This document shows, piece after piece, positions 50,897-62,799 of a stretch of 64,000 nucleotides of DNA. Both the position numbers and the translations under genes were made by a program. This stretch comes from Vanilla planifolia (lineage: Eukaryota; Streptophyta; Magnoliopsida; Asparagales; Orchidaceae): NCBI GenBank assembly GCA_023846275.1, contig CM043878.1, positions 5,945,501-6,009,500 of the forward strand, given 5' to 3'. Numbering within the stretch: position 1 is the first letter of the stretch; each line of letters starts with the position of its first letter. The notes below the pieces were generated by a model. That model saw only the letters and a program-made list of their open reading frames with translations. It had not been told where the DNA came from and did not search any database.

Positions 50897-53800
50897 CTGT
50901 AGAAACACTATCAGCTACATCAATAATCACAAAAATTTACCAATCGAACAGGAACAACTTATTGGGCTAATCAAACATAAAACCATATTCTTTAGAATTT
51001 CAAAAAAAACCAAATTTGCACATTTTTTCTGAGCTAATGAAAGGGCCACAGGACTAGTAATAAAGCCAGCACAATATTTGCAATTCAGCTGGTTTAAGTA
51101 TTTCGCTGAATCAAATCACTTTATAATTTCAACATATAGAGAATTAATTGTTGTAAATGAATAAAATAACTGATGATTGGCGTCCAAGTGTGACAGCCAT
51201 AAATAAGCAGTATGTACATTACAAATGATCTACAACAGATTACTTATCTAGCGTCTATATACAATCAATGAAAATGTAGAGCAGAGTATTAACTTAAAGA
51301 AAGCTAAGCGGTTAAAATAAAAAATGTCTTAAAGGTAACTAAGTAGAAAAGGCCAATGAGACTTAACAATTTCAGTCATAAATTGACAATAAAACCAGCG
51401 AAATTTGAAGGACAAATAAAAGGAAGTTCAAACGAATTGCAAAGCAAAATACACAGGATATAGCACAAAATAATTAAATAAGGGTCATGCACATAATATG
51501 GAAAAGTTTGCAGAATATAATCTTAGATAATTTGTGTTCACTAAAGTAGATATGAATGGGACATGAACTAAATGGCTACAATAGTGGAGATTGTGGATAA
51601 AACTTGTGCGAATATAGCTTTGCCCAGTAATGCTATTCTGTTGTTTTGTTATCCAATCCCCGACATCTTACCACCACCACCACACAAAATACTGACAAAA
51701 TGCTATACACAAATTTTCAACCACTGGAAAACATAAAAGAAGCATGCATCAACATTTTAATAATTATTTCACATGCAAACAAAACCTTAATATGTTATCA
51801 GATTTTCAAAAGCAAGGCACATGAAAATAAACTAGTTTTGGAATGTAGCCTAAGCCAACATCAAATGCCCAGTGGAAGAAAATGGAGAAGATGGATTAAC
51901 AAAATGCTATAATTGATAATGACATTAGTGACATTGAATTTCTTAAATCTTAATTGATCAGTGTTCAAGACAAGAAAGGTCAAAAGAAAACCAAAAGGAC
52001 TTCAAAAGAATATTGACTGATGTCATAGGGAGAAAAGGATGCCCATGAAGCAGAAATTAAAGGGAACATTGTCAACAGTGATAACACTGCTAAGGCCAAT
52101 TATTAATATAGCTAGCATTGAACAATCAAAATTCCAAAAAGTGTCTAATTGGGTTGAGAGCTCTCCATCTAATTGCTTCACATTGAGAATTACAATTTTT
52201 TTTATAACAGGTTTTAATTGAACTAACAGTACAGTATAGTATTAAGTAGCTGGCACTAGCATTGGAGATACCACAGCAGATTCTACTCTTGGAAGGAAAA
52301 TTTGGAGCTGCCTCGGTAAAGTCAGATGTTTACTTTCAAAAAGGTTGGAATAGCATGTTAGACCATTTGTCAAGTTTTAGCATATTTATTTGACATACTT
52401 TTAGTATGGCAAAACCAACCAGTTTCTACTTTTAATAGGACTATCTGCCAATTATTTGATTTGATATTTCTCATAGAATACACTTAGAAGAATCTCATCT
52501 TTTAACATGTTTGGGGTGATGGATTGTCAATTGCCGCAGGCTTATAAAGATCATAACTTCCAATAAATCCACAGATTGTTGTTTATTCATTCCCATCGGA
52601 TTGTTTATTCATTCCCATCAGAAACCAGACTTTAGGATATCTTCACGATATATAGTCTAATCCATTAATTAGAAGATGGCAACTCAAATGGAGACTAATG
52701 GAGATTGTTACCTTGAACTGCATGAATAATTAATCAGAACATAGCGACCAGACAAGGGTTTTCAAGACCCACACATCAAACTGTTCAATCCAGCTAATCA
52801 AAACAAGATGCCAATCATGGATACACAAATTAAGGCCTATGTTTGGAGAAAAAATGCTTTATTTGAGGTACTGTTGCAAGGACCACACATAATATGTGGT
52901 TTGGTTTTTATAGGTTGTTATCTTAGTTAATAAATTCTTATATCTTCCAAAGCTTCTTCTTCTAGCCACCATTTGAAAAACAACAGTGGAAGAGAGAATG
53001 AGAAATTCCAAGAGCTGTGAAACCTAACCCAACCAATGCATTCATTTCTTTTTCGCTCAATAATTCATGTATATATATGGCTTAGGCAGCAGACCAACGC
53101 CACCATTTCTCAAATTTTGGTACTCAGGATCTTAATGACAAAAATTTTCAATGAATTTTGATATGCATGAAATATAATTTCAAAACTAAGTTTGCTCAAT
53201 CTACCAAGAGAGAGACTTTACTGTAACAAGTTTTTGCAAAAGATCACTAATAATTAAACGATATATTGACCTATTAATTCAAGACAGCTAGGTCAAAATT
53301 GGAATGCATGTTTGCCTATTTTGTTGTAGCTTCTATGGTATTCTACATCTAGCTTGGTCTAAGATCATAATTGATTGGTCTCATGAAGAACTTTTCAAGA
53401 AATTGAATAGATTCCAATATTCTTTTGATGAACAAATCTATCATTCTCTTCACTAGTTGCATGATATAAATATCAACGAGTAGCTTTGGCACCAAAGGTT
53501 AAATTAGCTGTAGCATTTGAATTTCAAAACATTTACTTTCTATTGAATATGTTGAATTTGCATCTTTATACCAAGTCTAGAAGCACTACAATTGGCTCCA
53601 TTCATTTGCACTTGAGTCCTAATATTGCATTATATTGTAATGTATGCCCACTCAATCAAGTCTAGATAACATCCAATAGCACTTCTAGCAATAATTATGT
53701 GGACACAATTAATTTAATCCTAAAAGGATTCTAAAGAGGTTAATTGTTTTGAATTACAGCATTAATTGTAATGATTCAATCATCAAGGTCAATCAACAAC

Positions 53801-54600
53801 AACACTTAACAAAAAAAATGTAAAAACAATGATGGGGTTATGTCAAAACCCATAGGATATAAGGTATAAGCAAAACCACACAATCCACTTTTTCAAGAAC
53901 CCATGAAAACCAACAAACAAATTTTGCGTGAGGATTGAAAATTCCAATTTTGAAGAGAATTTAAACCCTAAGCTCTAAATTGAATTAGAGAATAAGATCA
54001 AACACTAAAGTGAATAGGTACAAAATGTCAAAAGCACAAAAGTTTAGATTTGCAAAGGTAAAATTGACAGCTAAAATTAAGCTTTGTATACATAAAATAA
54101 AGTGCCAAATAGAGCAAAATAGGAAACTAACGTGTGAGGAATATGTTCTCTTTAATTAACCTTTACTACCATGAATTGAAACTAAGGCTTAGGAAAAATA
54201 TGTTCTCTTTAATTCCAACATAAGATATTGAATCAATGGCAACAACCTATTCAAGATGGCAGGACTAAAGTTGAGCACATTATCAAGCTTGATGGGTACC
54301 TGACGAGATGTGAAGCAAACAAGGATATAGTATCACCATCTCAAAGTTTTAGGCTACATAGAGGGCATACAAAAAGAATTATTCTCAAAGAGATTGTTTG
54401 AAAGAATAAGGTTTTTCTTTTTTGACAGTCAACATAAGTCGTGACCTATGTATCACACATCAAAATGCTTATTAACAAAATTACGATCCTCATATAAAAA
54501 CATGCAAAATTAAATAGGAAAAAATGCATCATTCCCTAAAAAATAAAAAAACAACCAAGTCAAGCCAAGAAGCTGCCCAAACAATGGCAATCTTATAGAC
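50897..54600. other. Presumed ubinuclein intron or upstream DNA
   Basis: This is AT-rich sequence with no exon that I can match to the missing ubinuclein regions and no recognisable transposon domain until about 54.6 kb. Short ORFs on the plus strand here have no family resemblance. Confidence 0.5.
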
Positions 54601-54699
54601 ATTGAAAAATGACCCTTGAGAAAGAAGAAAAAAAACCACGTGTGTAACAAGATTCACAGAAGCTTGAGAGGTAGAGGTAACGATTGCAGATGGGCAATC

Positions 54700-56035
54700 A
54701 ATATTCCTCGAAGAACCCCCCTCAATGATGATGGAAAAACCTTAATCAACCTAGCGAGTAACTAAATTGGTGACAAGAGATGCACCCACAAACTCAATGG
54801 TATTAATAGACCTAGTGTTTATGCGACAACCAGCACCAAGGAGAGCACCACAATGAACCCAAAGAATGACATCATATCCAAAAGGTGCCATCAGGGGCAC
54901 TCAAAACATTAAAGTTTATTGTGATCCAACTTGTAGGAGGGATACCCTACCAATGATGGATTGTGCAATCAACACCAAAACGGCAATTAGGGTTCTAAAT
55001 CCCTTGATTGGAGCAAACCTCAATAAATCCAAAAGACAAGAGGAAGATGAACACCATAACAAAAAATAGTGAAAGTGGCATAAAGTCTCCCATTACCAAG
55101 AAATTGTTCTAAAGGAGAAGCCTTTGCTCTTCCAAGTGTCCATGGATGCAATGACAAAGAGGAAATCAACCAACAAGGCCAAGGAGTTAAAAGTGGTGGA
55201 AAAGCTCCAAAGATGTGAAGATAATGGTGGATGGTCAAACAAAAGTAACAGAAAACCAAAGCATGATCCAAGTACTCGTCAACAAAAACAATCCCATTAA
55301 CGCAGGTTAGTAAGGGACAGAGCTTGATGGTGAAGAAGATTCTCATTCGAGCAATTAGCGTATGCTCCTCTATAACAAATGAAACAAGACAATTTCCAAA
55401 TGTGAAATCTTACTTATTGAACCTAAAGATATAATCCACAAAAAAAGGCCCAAAGAGATTGGGAAGCAAATCGATGTTCCACTCTCCATCAATCCCAAAA
55501 AAACTAAAGACCAAAAACTAGATCAAATGGGCCACAATCAAATAAGGTAAGTTCCACGTGTCCTACAGCATATCCACAAATTGTCTGTCACCTATTAGTT
55601 AGACATACCATCCATCACCAACACAAAATCAAATAAGGTGCCAAGCCTAAGAATCCCTTAGACAAATTTGAAAAATGGAGTTCCTCCCATAATATATGAC
55701 TCATGCACCTAACCCAAAGAGAGATCTTTCAACACGGCTCTCTTGGTATTTTTTAATATAAGGGTCTGCCTCCAAAGCGAGATATCATGAATGGCAAGAA
55801 CTTCATGCCCTCCTAGGGTCATACATCCGGCCAAGCTATATCACCTAAGAAATACAATCCCTACAACAAAAATTTCGAGAAAGTCACTCAATGTGGTCAA
55901 TAACACCTAGTGGCTTATATGAATGCCTTAGAGCATAAATGGGCAAAAATGCTAAGATACTATTGACGAGAATCACCTTACCAATCAATGAATACATAGA
56001 ATCCTACATAAAAGACTCCAAATTAAGTGCCCTCA
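54700..56035 (-). mobile_element. Degenerate LINE ORF1-like sequence, minus strand
   Basis: On the minus strand the frame at 55346-55020 starts with a RMRIFF-type strand and runs into an ALVFCYFCLTIHHYLHIF segment. This resembles the DUF4283/zinc-knuckle part of plant L1 ORF1 (CX2CX4H, last Cys replaced by Phe). The flanking frames are interrupted by many stops. Its right end abuts the plus-strand LINE at about 56035. Identification rests on one domain and is tentative. Confidence 0.4.
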
Positions 56036-59000
56036 AATTGTCTCTCCTCACGTAGTTGTCACTACGGTTGATGTGGGAGATGGCTTGTCTTTGAGGTGCT
56101 GTGTTGTATATTCCCTTAAGGATCCCTATAGGCGTAGGGCTATCTGGAAGATTCTTACTGAGGAGGAGGCTAAGGGAGGTCCGATGATGATTGTGGGGGA
56201 TTTTAACATTGTGCTATCCCAGGATGAGAAACGGGGTGGGAGGGCATTCACCTGTGGCCTTGGCCAGCAAGAGTTCTTTCATACTATGCAGGTGCTTAGG
56301 ATGACGAATCTTGGGTTTGTGGGCAATAGATTCACATGGTGTAATGACAGGCAGGGTGCGGCTCGGATTTGGGAAAGATTGGATAGAGCCCTTATTAATA
56401 TGGATGGATTGCGTCTGCTTCCTACTATGCTGGTGACTCATTTGGCTCGCATTGGGTACGACCATTGCCCCCTGATGATTGAGCTTGGATCGCGTTATTA
56501 TAGACCCTTGGAAATGAGATATCGATTCGAAAATGTTTGGCTTGATCTTCCACATTCTAATGGTATTGTCAGACATGTATGGGGGAGATGGGCTACCAAT
56601 AATGTTATGACATCAGTTACTATGAAATTTCGCAGATGTCTTGTGGCTCTTCGTATGTGGAGTAAGAAGGCATTACAGGGTGTTATGATGAAGAACAAGG
56701 AGAAGGAGGAGATGATTGCTTACCTTCAGGGGAAGGAGTCTGATCAGGGACTCAATGAACAGGAGAATTCCCTTTTAGGGAACCTTATTGTGGACTTTCA
56801 CAGGGGATGTGCAATGGAGAAGTGGTGGTGGCAAAGGGCTAAGATCCATTGGGCGCACTTGGGGGATAGGAACACTACATTCTTTCATGCTGCTGCTACC
56901 TCAAGGTGGAGGGAAAATCGTATTACTATGTTAACTGATGAGACTGGCAGGAACGTTCACAACTCGGGGGAGATGGGCAATATCCTTATTGAGTACTTCA
57001 ACAGGAAGTGGGGATCGATGTCGTCGGAGTACCATTCTCTTAGTCACTTATCTCATTGCTGTATTGACTCGCAGTAGCAATCGTTATTATGCCAAAGCCC
57101 CACCGCGGATGAGGTCATGATTGCTATTAGGGCTTGCAGGAGGAAAAGGGCACCTGGACCGGACGGGATTACTTCCGAGTTTGTTACGGGATATTAGTCT
57201 ATTATGCAGGAAGATATTATTAATGTTGTTCTTTCTTTCTTCAAGGATTACTGCATGCCTCTTGCTTGGAAGGATACCTTGGTGGTCCTGGTTCCTAAGA
57301 GGCAAGGTGCCTTGCGTCCTGAGCATTTTCACCCTATTAGTCTTTGCAATATTATTTACAAGATTGTTGCTAAGATCATGGTGCAGAGACTTAAGGGGGT
57401 GTTACCCAGTATCATTACCAGGGAGCAAGGTGCTTTTGTGCCTGGTAGGTGCATTTCTGATAATATTTTTCTGGCACAGGAGATGGCGGTTCGTATGCAT
57501 AGGTCATCGGCTAGGTCTGGCTTGATGGCTATTAAGCTGGATATGGAGCAGGCGTATGACAGTGTCCACTGGTAGTTTATCATTGACATGATGTTACTTA
57601 TGGGATTTCCTGATACCTGGTGCAAGTGGGTGAGGGCGTGTATTGAGACTCCCAGATTTGGTGTTCTGTTAAATGGGGACAGGCTCCCATGGATATATGC
57701 TATCAGAGGACTTTGGCAGGGGTGTCCCTTATCCTCATATCTTTTTACCATGGTCACGGAATGTTTCTCTATTTTGGCCTGTAAGTATGAGGCGCAGGCT
57801 TTGATTGGTTTTCGTGTGGCCCTATGGCTCCTATCATTTCTCATCTTTTGTATGCCGATGATGTTGTGGTTTATGCTCCTGCTTCTTCTCGCTCTATTAA
57901 GGCTATAAAAGAATTATTGTTGCATTTCAGGCAGTTATCTGGGCTAAGGGTCAATCTAATGAAATCCAACATTTTCTTTAGCAAAGGTATGAAGCAGAAG
58001 CGGAAGTGTTGTTTGGCTAGGAAACTCAATATCCCGAGGGGTACTAGATTTATTTACCTTGGCATTCCCATTTCGGCCACGCTACTTAGGAAAGGGGATT
58101 ACAACTTTATCATTCAGCGGATCGAGTCTCAGGTTGCAAAATGGAGTGTGAGACACCTCTCCCTTGCTGGCCGTATTCTCCTGATCAAAGCTGTTATGTG
58201 TGCTATCCCCAATTACTACCTTAGCCACTGTGCTATTCCTCATGGGACATTGGATACAATTGGGCAGATTTTGAGGAGATTTTTGTGGAGTGGCACAAGT
58301 CACACTCATTCTATTCACTATACCGATTGGGACATTGTCACCCTCCCCAAGGAGATGGGAGGCCTGGGCTTGTTTGACCTTAAAATATGGAAGCATGCGT
58401 TAGTCATGAAACACTATAGAAGATTTCTGCAACATGATGATAGTCTTTGGGGACACGTTATAAGAAGTATCCTTAGGGTGTTTCTCACGCATACCGTTTG
58501 ATTTTGGATGCCATGCCGTGGGCGACTGATGGGCTCACCTGGAAGTTTGGGGATCGAGGTGACATCAGATTTTATGAGGACAATTGGTTGGGCTTTCTTC
58601 CACTTAGGTGGTGGCCCACATATATTAACATGGACACTCACTGGCCTTCCTTGGTTAAGGAGTGCATTCATACTCATGGGACTTGGAATGTGGATTCTCT
58701 CATGGAGTGGGGCAATGACATGTTAAGAGATCGCATCCTTCTTTTGCCTTGGAGGAATAATGGGGCTGGGGATCAGCTTGTGCAAGCTACCACTGACTCT
58801 TGCAGGGTGACCTGCGGGGTGTTCTATAAAACTCTTATAGCCCATGTGCGCAGTGGGTTGTTCAAAAATGGAATTGATTGGGTGTGGAACATGAAAACTA
58901 TGCCTCGGGTTCATACATTTATGTGGAGGGTTGTGAGGGATATTGTGCCTACGGCTGCTTGGTGCATGAAGAGACATATTGGGGACCGTAGTGATTGTGC

Positions 59001-59990
59001 TTGGGGCTGCGGTGTTGAGGAGACCCTGCAGCATGTGTTATGGGATTGCAGGGAAGCGCAGCGTGTTAGGGCTGACCCCATACTTGGTGAGGCGGCGCGG
59101 GATATGAAGGTGGCTTGGCTCTTTGCTGGTGTTGCGACACAAGTTAAGGCCCGTGGTAAGGCTGCCGTGGATTTGGCTTTAGTTGCTACTACCATGTATT
59201 ACTTATGGGAGAATAGGAATCACAAGAAGCATAAGGAGCCTACTTATAGCAGTTGCATTCTTATCAAGAAAATCAGGTTTGAGGTGGCCGTTACCAACAA
59301 CAACACTACTGATGATTCATCCTTGTACTGTGGGAAGTCACTTCACCCTTCGGGGTTCTCTACCCTTACTTGGCTTCCTCCCCCCACTGGGTGGATTATT
59401 ATTAATTGTGATGCGGCTGTTGTTGGTGAGAGGGCTGGGATTGGTATGATAGTTCGGGACCATGGAGGTGCTCCTATTTAAGCCATGGGAATGAGTGCTA
59501 TTTCTCAGTCCTCACATGCCATGGAGGTTATGGCGATCCTTGAGGCTATTCTCTTGACTATGACTAAGCTGCAGAACTACTCTGCTATTGAGATTCAGAC
59601 TGATTCTACTACTGCATGGCAGGAGGTGATGCAGCTCATTCGCTACCCTATGGAGGGAAGTACTTACTCTGATGCCATCCACTATGTTAGGAGGAAGCTT
59701 GCGTTTCGGCTTACTCACATTTTGCGGGAGGGCAATGGCCCCGCGGACTGGATTGCCAAGAAGGCTTGTTTTACGACTTTTGTTTGGGAAAGGGGTGCTC
59801 TTCTCCCAGAGTATTTGAAGAAGCTTTTGTTGGTTGATTTTGTATTTGAACCTCCATAAGGAGGGAACTTTGTAGGCTTTGCCTGCTGTATTTTGCTATA
59901 AATCAAAGAAGTGAAGCCTAACCAAAAGATTATGGAGTTTTACCACAAAGCCTATAAAAATCTGATATATTAAAGTTTTGTTTGCTGTGA
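56036..59990 (+). mobile_element. 5'-truncated L1-type LINE ORF2 (EN-RT-RNase H), inactivated
   Basis: Domains in order are: a partial AP-endonuclease (GDFN at about 56196-56207, EKRGG, then ERLDRALIN and DHCPL); a linker; reverse transcriptase (RAPGPDGI near 57150, QGAFVPGRCISDN near 57427, KLDMEQAYDSVHW ending at 57572, YADD at 57851-57862); a zf-RVT region (near 58900-59050); and an RNase H1 domain (INCDAAV near 59402, AMEVMAILEAI near 59518, QTDSTTAW near 59595) ending at 59859. The element lacks ORF1 and the start of EN. In-frame stops are at 57075-57077, 57195-57197, 57573-57575 and 59479-59481. Frame changes lie near 57790-57824 and 58460-58498. GC content is well above the surroundings. 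No clear poly-A tail or target-site duplication was found. It is a plain LINE copy, dead but fairly young. Confidence 0.93.
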
Positions 59991-59999
59991 ATAATTAGT

Positions 60000-61350
60000 A
60001 AAGTGTTGATGCATGCCTCTTTTATGGATTTTCATTGTTTAGGCTTTAAGGCAACAATGGTAATATTCCAATAGCATCTGAATAAGGATGTAAGGATAAA
60101 ATTCATGACAATGATTGGGGCCTAAATGGCTACATAGAGCGGACAATCTAAAGTGCCTTATCCTCAATAATAGTGACCAAAATGTACATTGCCTCAACAA
60201 AATCAACCATAACACAAGGGGTAGTAAGTGGAAGGTGAGGTAAGTGGTCATCCCTGACTATCCACTTCTTGAAGAAATAGTCAAGCATAATGAAAGAGAC
60301 CTATTTCCATCAATCAACTACTACATTCATCATCTTATAAGTATAATGTTGATTTGATACCTACTAGTAACACATTTGTGAAAGAAAGTACCATTATTGT
60401 TCCTATAGCCAGACAACAAATCTTCGCATGGTGATACCAATGTCTAAATCCTTGCTAGAGTGCTAAGAAGGTAAAATAATAGTAGCTTCAATAACAATAA
60501 ATTCTAGTGAAAAAACCCATTCCAACAAACTCCAACAATTGTAGCTCGTTGATCCTCTCCTCTAGAGACCATGCAAAAGAAAATAGGTCAAAAATTCCTC
60601 TCAAATCCATACCCGCAAAGCTCGAAGCATCCGAGAACATCTCAAACTAAGCGATGACATAGAAAAGCAATGAACTAGACGAACCCAAGCCTTAACACCT
60701 CATTGAAAACAATTCAAATGTAGCCACCAAGTAATCAAAAGGAGAGGGGAATGAACTAAGACCATGTGGGGCAACTAATACACCAATTTAATAAAGTTAC
60801 CATATTAGTCAAGGTCATCAAAATCCAATCTAACTTAATCCACACAAGCTTTTCCATCCCTATTATTGCACGTGTAAGAAAAGCTAGATAAGTAAAGGTT
60901 GCATAGATCACCTTGGGTCATAAAATAAAGAAACTCCATATCAACAGCCCTAAGAGTGAATGACTTGTCACCTCGCTTCTCTCCCTAACTAATAATCCAG
61001 TTGAAATCCCCCCAACAATGGCTGGAATCTCATCATCACAGAGAATCAAAAATGGTACTCAACACCTCCCACTTAATGTGATAGTATCAATTAGCATAAA
61101 CACTTAAGAAAAGCCATGATAAATCATAACCAACACCCACTCTATCTAAAAAAACCTACCAAAAATCACAATTATCATAAGGAAATTGCCAGCACATGGC
61201 TCCCAAACTTCCCCATGGAGGGCACCACATTATAATTGGTACCCTATTTTCTCCTTATGAAATGATGCACCTTGCAAAGAGAGTTCTTAACACTCATCTC
61301 CAAAAGAAAATGATGAAAAAAAGAATTGTTACAAAGGATATTCTATAGGA
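60000..61350 (-). mobile_element. Degenerate LINE ORF2 endonuclease/linker remnant, minus strand
   Basis: On the minus strand GDFNW is encoded at 60997-61011, followed by an EKRGDKSFTL block, LYLSSFSYTCNNRDGKA and a KLDWILMT block. This is the order of the L1 endonuclease (GDFN, EKRGG, fTWsN, RLDRaL). Further on, an ALRVW...LEERINELQ-like linker is readable near 60530-60640. The frame is broken many times, so this copy is much older than the plus-strand LINE next to it. The RT part is absent or unrecognisable. Confidence 0.65.
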
Positions 61351-62280
61351 AATTCCAATATTGGATAGATTTCATAGAGAACAGTGGAGGCAAGGGTGGA
61401 CAAAAAACATACCGATGGAAGAATTCTCTTGATGTCACTTCAAAGGAGAGGTAAGAGGATCCAACACTAGTATTTCCTTATGCAACTTGGCCAATTGACC
61501 TTTTTTTTGTTCTTTTTTTTACAAGAACTAGCTCATAATCACACCACAAGATCACCAAGGCCTTGGCTCAATGAGAAGGGCTTGGAATAGAAGCCAAGGT
61601 CGAGTCACAAAAGGAAGGAAATTTACACATAACATCATCATCTTAATAGGGTTTGATTAAGAATCCAAAGGATAATAAGGACCTTCCACAATTTTGGCCC
61701 ATAAGAAAGAACAGCACCACCCACTTGATCGTCAGAATTTGCTTCCTCACAAGTTTCTAATGTTACCACTACACAAATGCCCAAGGATCAACACATCCAT
61801 AAGCATAATTTGGAATCGTTGGTGATCTAATCTACACTAGATTAAGGGAGTTTAGAGGCCACAAATTCCATGTAATTCTAAGGCTAAGATGATATCATTA
61901 CCCAATAATTCTACATCTAAGGGGACTTACTAAAGTAATAGGTTGGATTAGTGCTCCAAAAATGCCATATTAAATAATCACCTCTTGAGCAAGAGATTAA
62001 ATAAAAAGTATTTTTAAATAAAAATTCAACTCCACAATAGGATTGATGGTTTTAACACAGGTTTTAGCCATATTGTAATAATACACCCTAAAAGGAGAAG
62101 CCTATCCCATATGTAATACATGTAATTTTGATTCACGATTTTGAAAATAGTTCTTAGAGGTTGAATTATCAAAGATTAGACTAATAAATGAGAAAAGGAT
62201 GATGATTGAAAAGAAAAAATTACAGTATGTAATGAGTTGTACAACCAAAAATTGTTACCAAATACACTTTTTTTAAAAAG
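61350..62280. other. Gene-free AT-rich DNA right of the LINE remnant
   Basis: Nothing beyond possible decayed LINE sequence is readable. Confidence 0.4.
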
Positions 62281-62284
62281 AAAT

Positions 62285-62545
62285 AGTTACCAGATACTTT
62301 TTTTTTAAAGCTGAACTGTCAAACAAATACAATCTCTATCGTAATATAAAAAATAGAGATGCTATGATTTATATGGTTACCTTCATATAATTCATAATTA
62401 CCAAATACGTTTTTTTAAAGGTAGTGGTTACCAAATACATTTTCTTTAAAGTTGAACTGTTAAACAAATACAATCTCTATCGTGAAATCAAAAATAGAGA
62501 TGTTATGATTTATATGGTTACCTTCCTATGATTCATAATTCAAAG
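62285..62545. repeat. Tandem duplication, unit about 141 bp
   Basis: GTTACCAGATAC... at about 62287 and GGTTACCAAATAC... at about 62427 start two copies that share GAACTGT(C/T)AAACAAATAC, AATCTCTATCGT, AAATAGAGATG(C/T)TATGATT, TATATGGTTACCTTC and ATTCATAATT. GAACTG occurs at 62313 and 62454 (spacing 141). Each copy contains a small inverted repeat, CTCTAT...ATAGAG. Confidence 0.85.
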
Positions 62546-62799
62546 ACGTTTTGGAGAGACCTGATGTTGATTGTTTCATTTCATGAATTGTTCATGATAT
62601 GCATATTTTTCATGGGCTAACCACATTTTATCACAAATTCCTAGAAATTTTAATATTATCACAACACCTACTACAGATTGTACTATAAAAGGAAAGTTTA
62701 TATGCACCAAAGTAGTTAATAGTCTTAAGTAATCTTAAGCTTGAATTTACACAACTAGCGCATCATCTATGAGACTATAATAAGGTGGTTCGTCTATCT

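Noticed and set aside
52260-52340. Possible missing ubinuclein exon
   Set aside because: Composition rises briefly, but no frame on the minus strand matches the expected ubinuclein sequence and splice sites do not fit.
56214-59906. Minus-strand ORFs over the plus-strand LINE
   Set aside because: They are complementary shadows of the ORF2 coding sequence and resemble no family.
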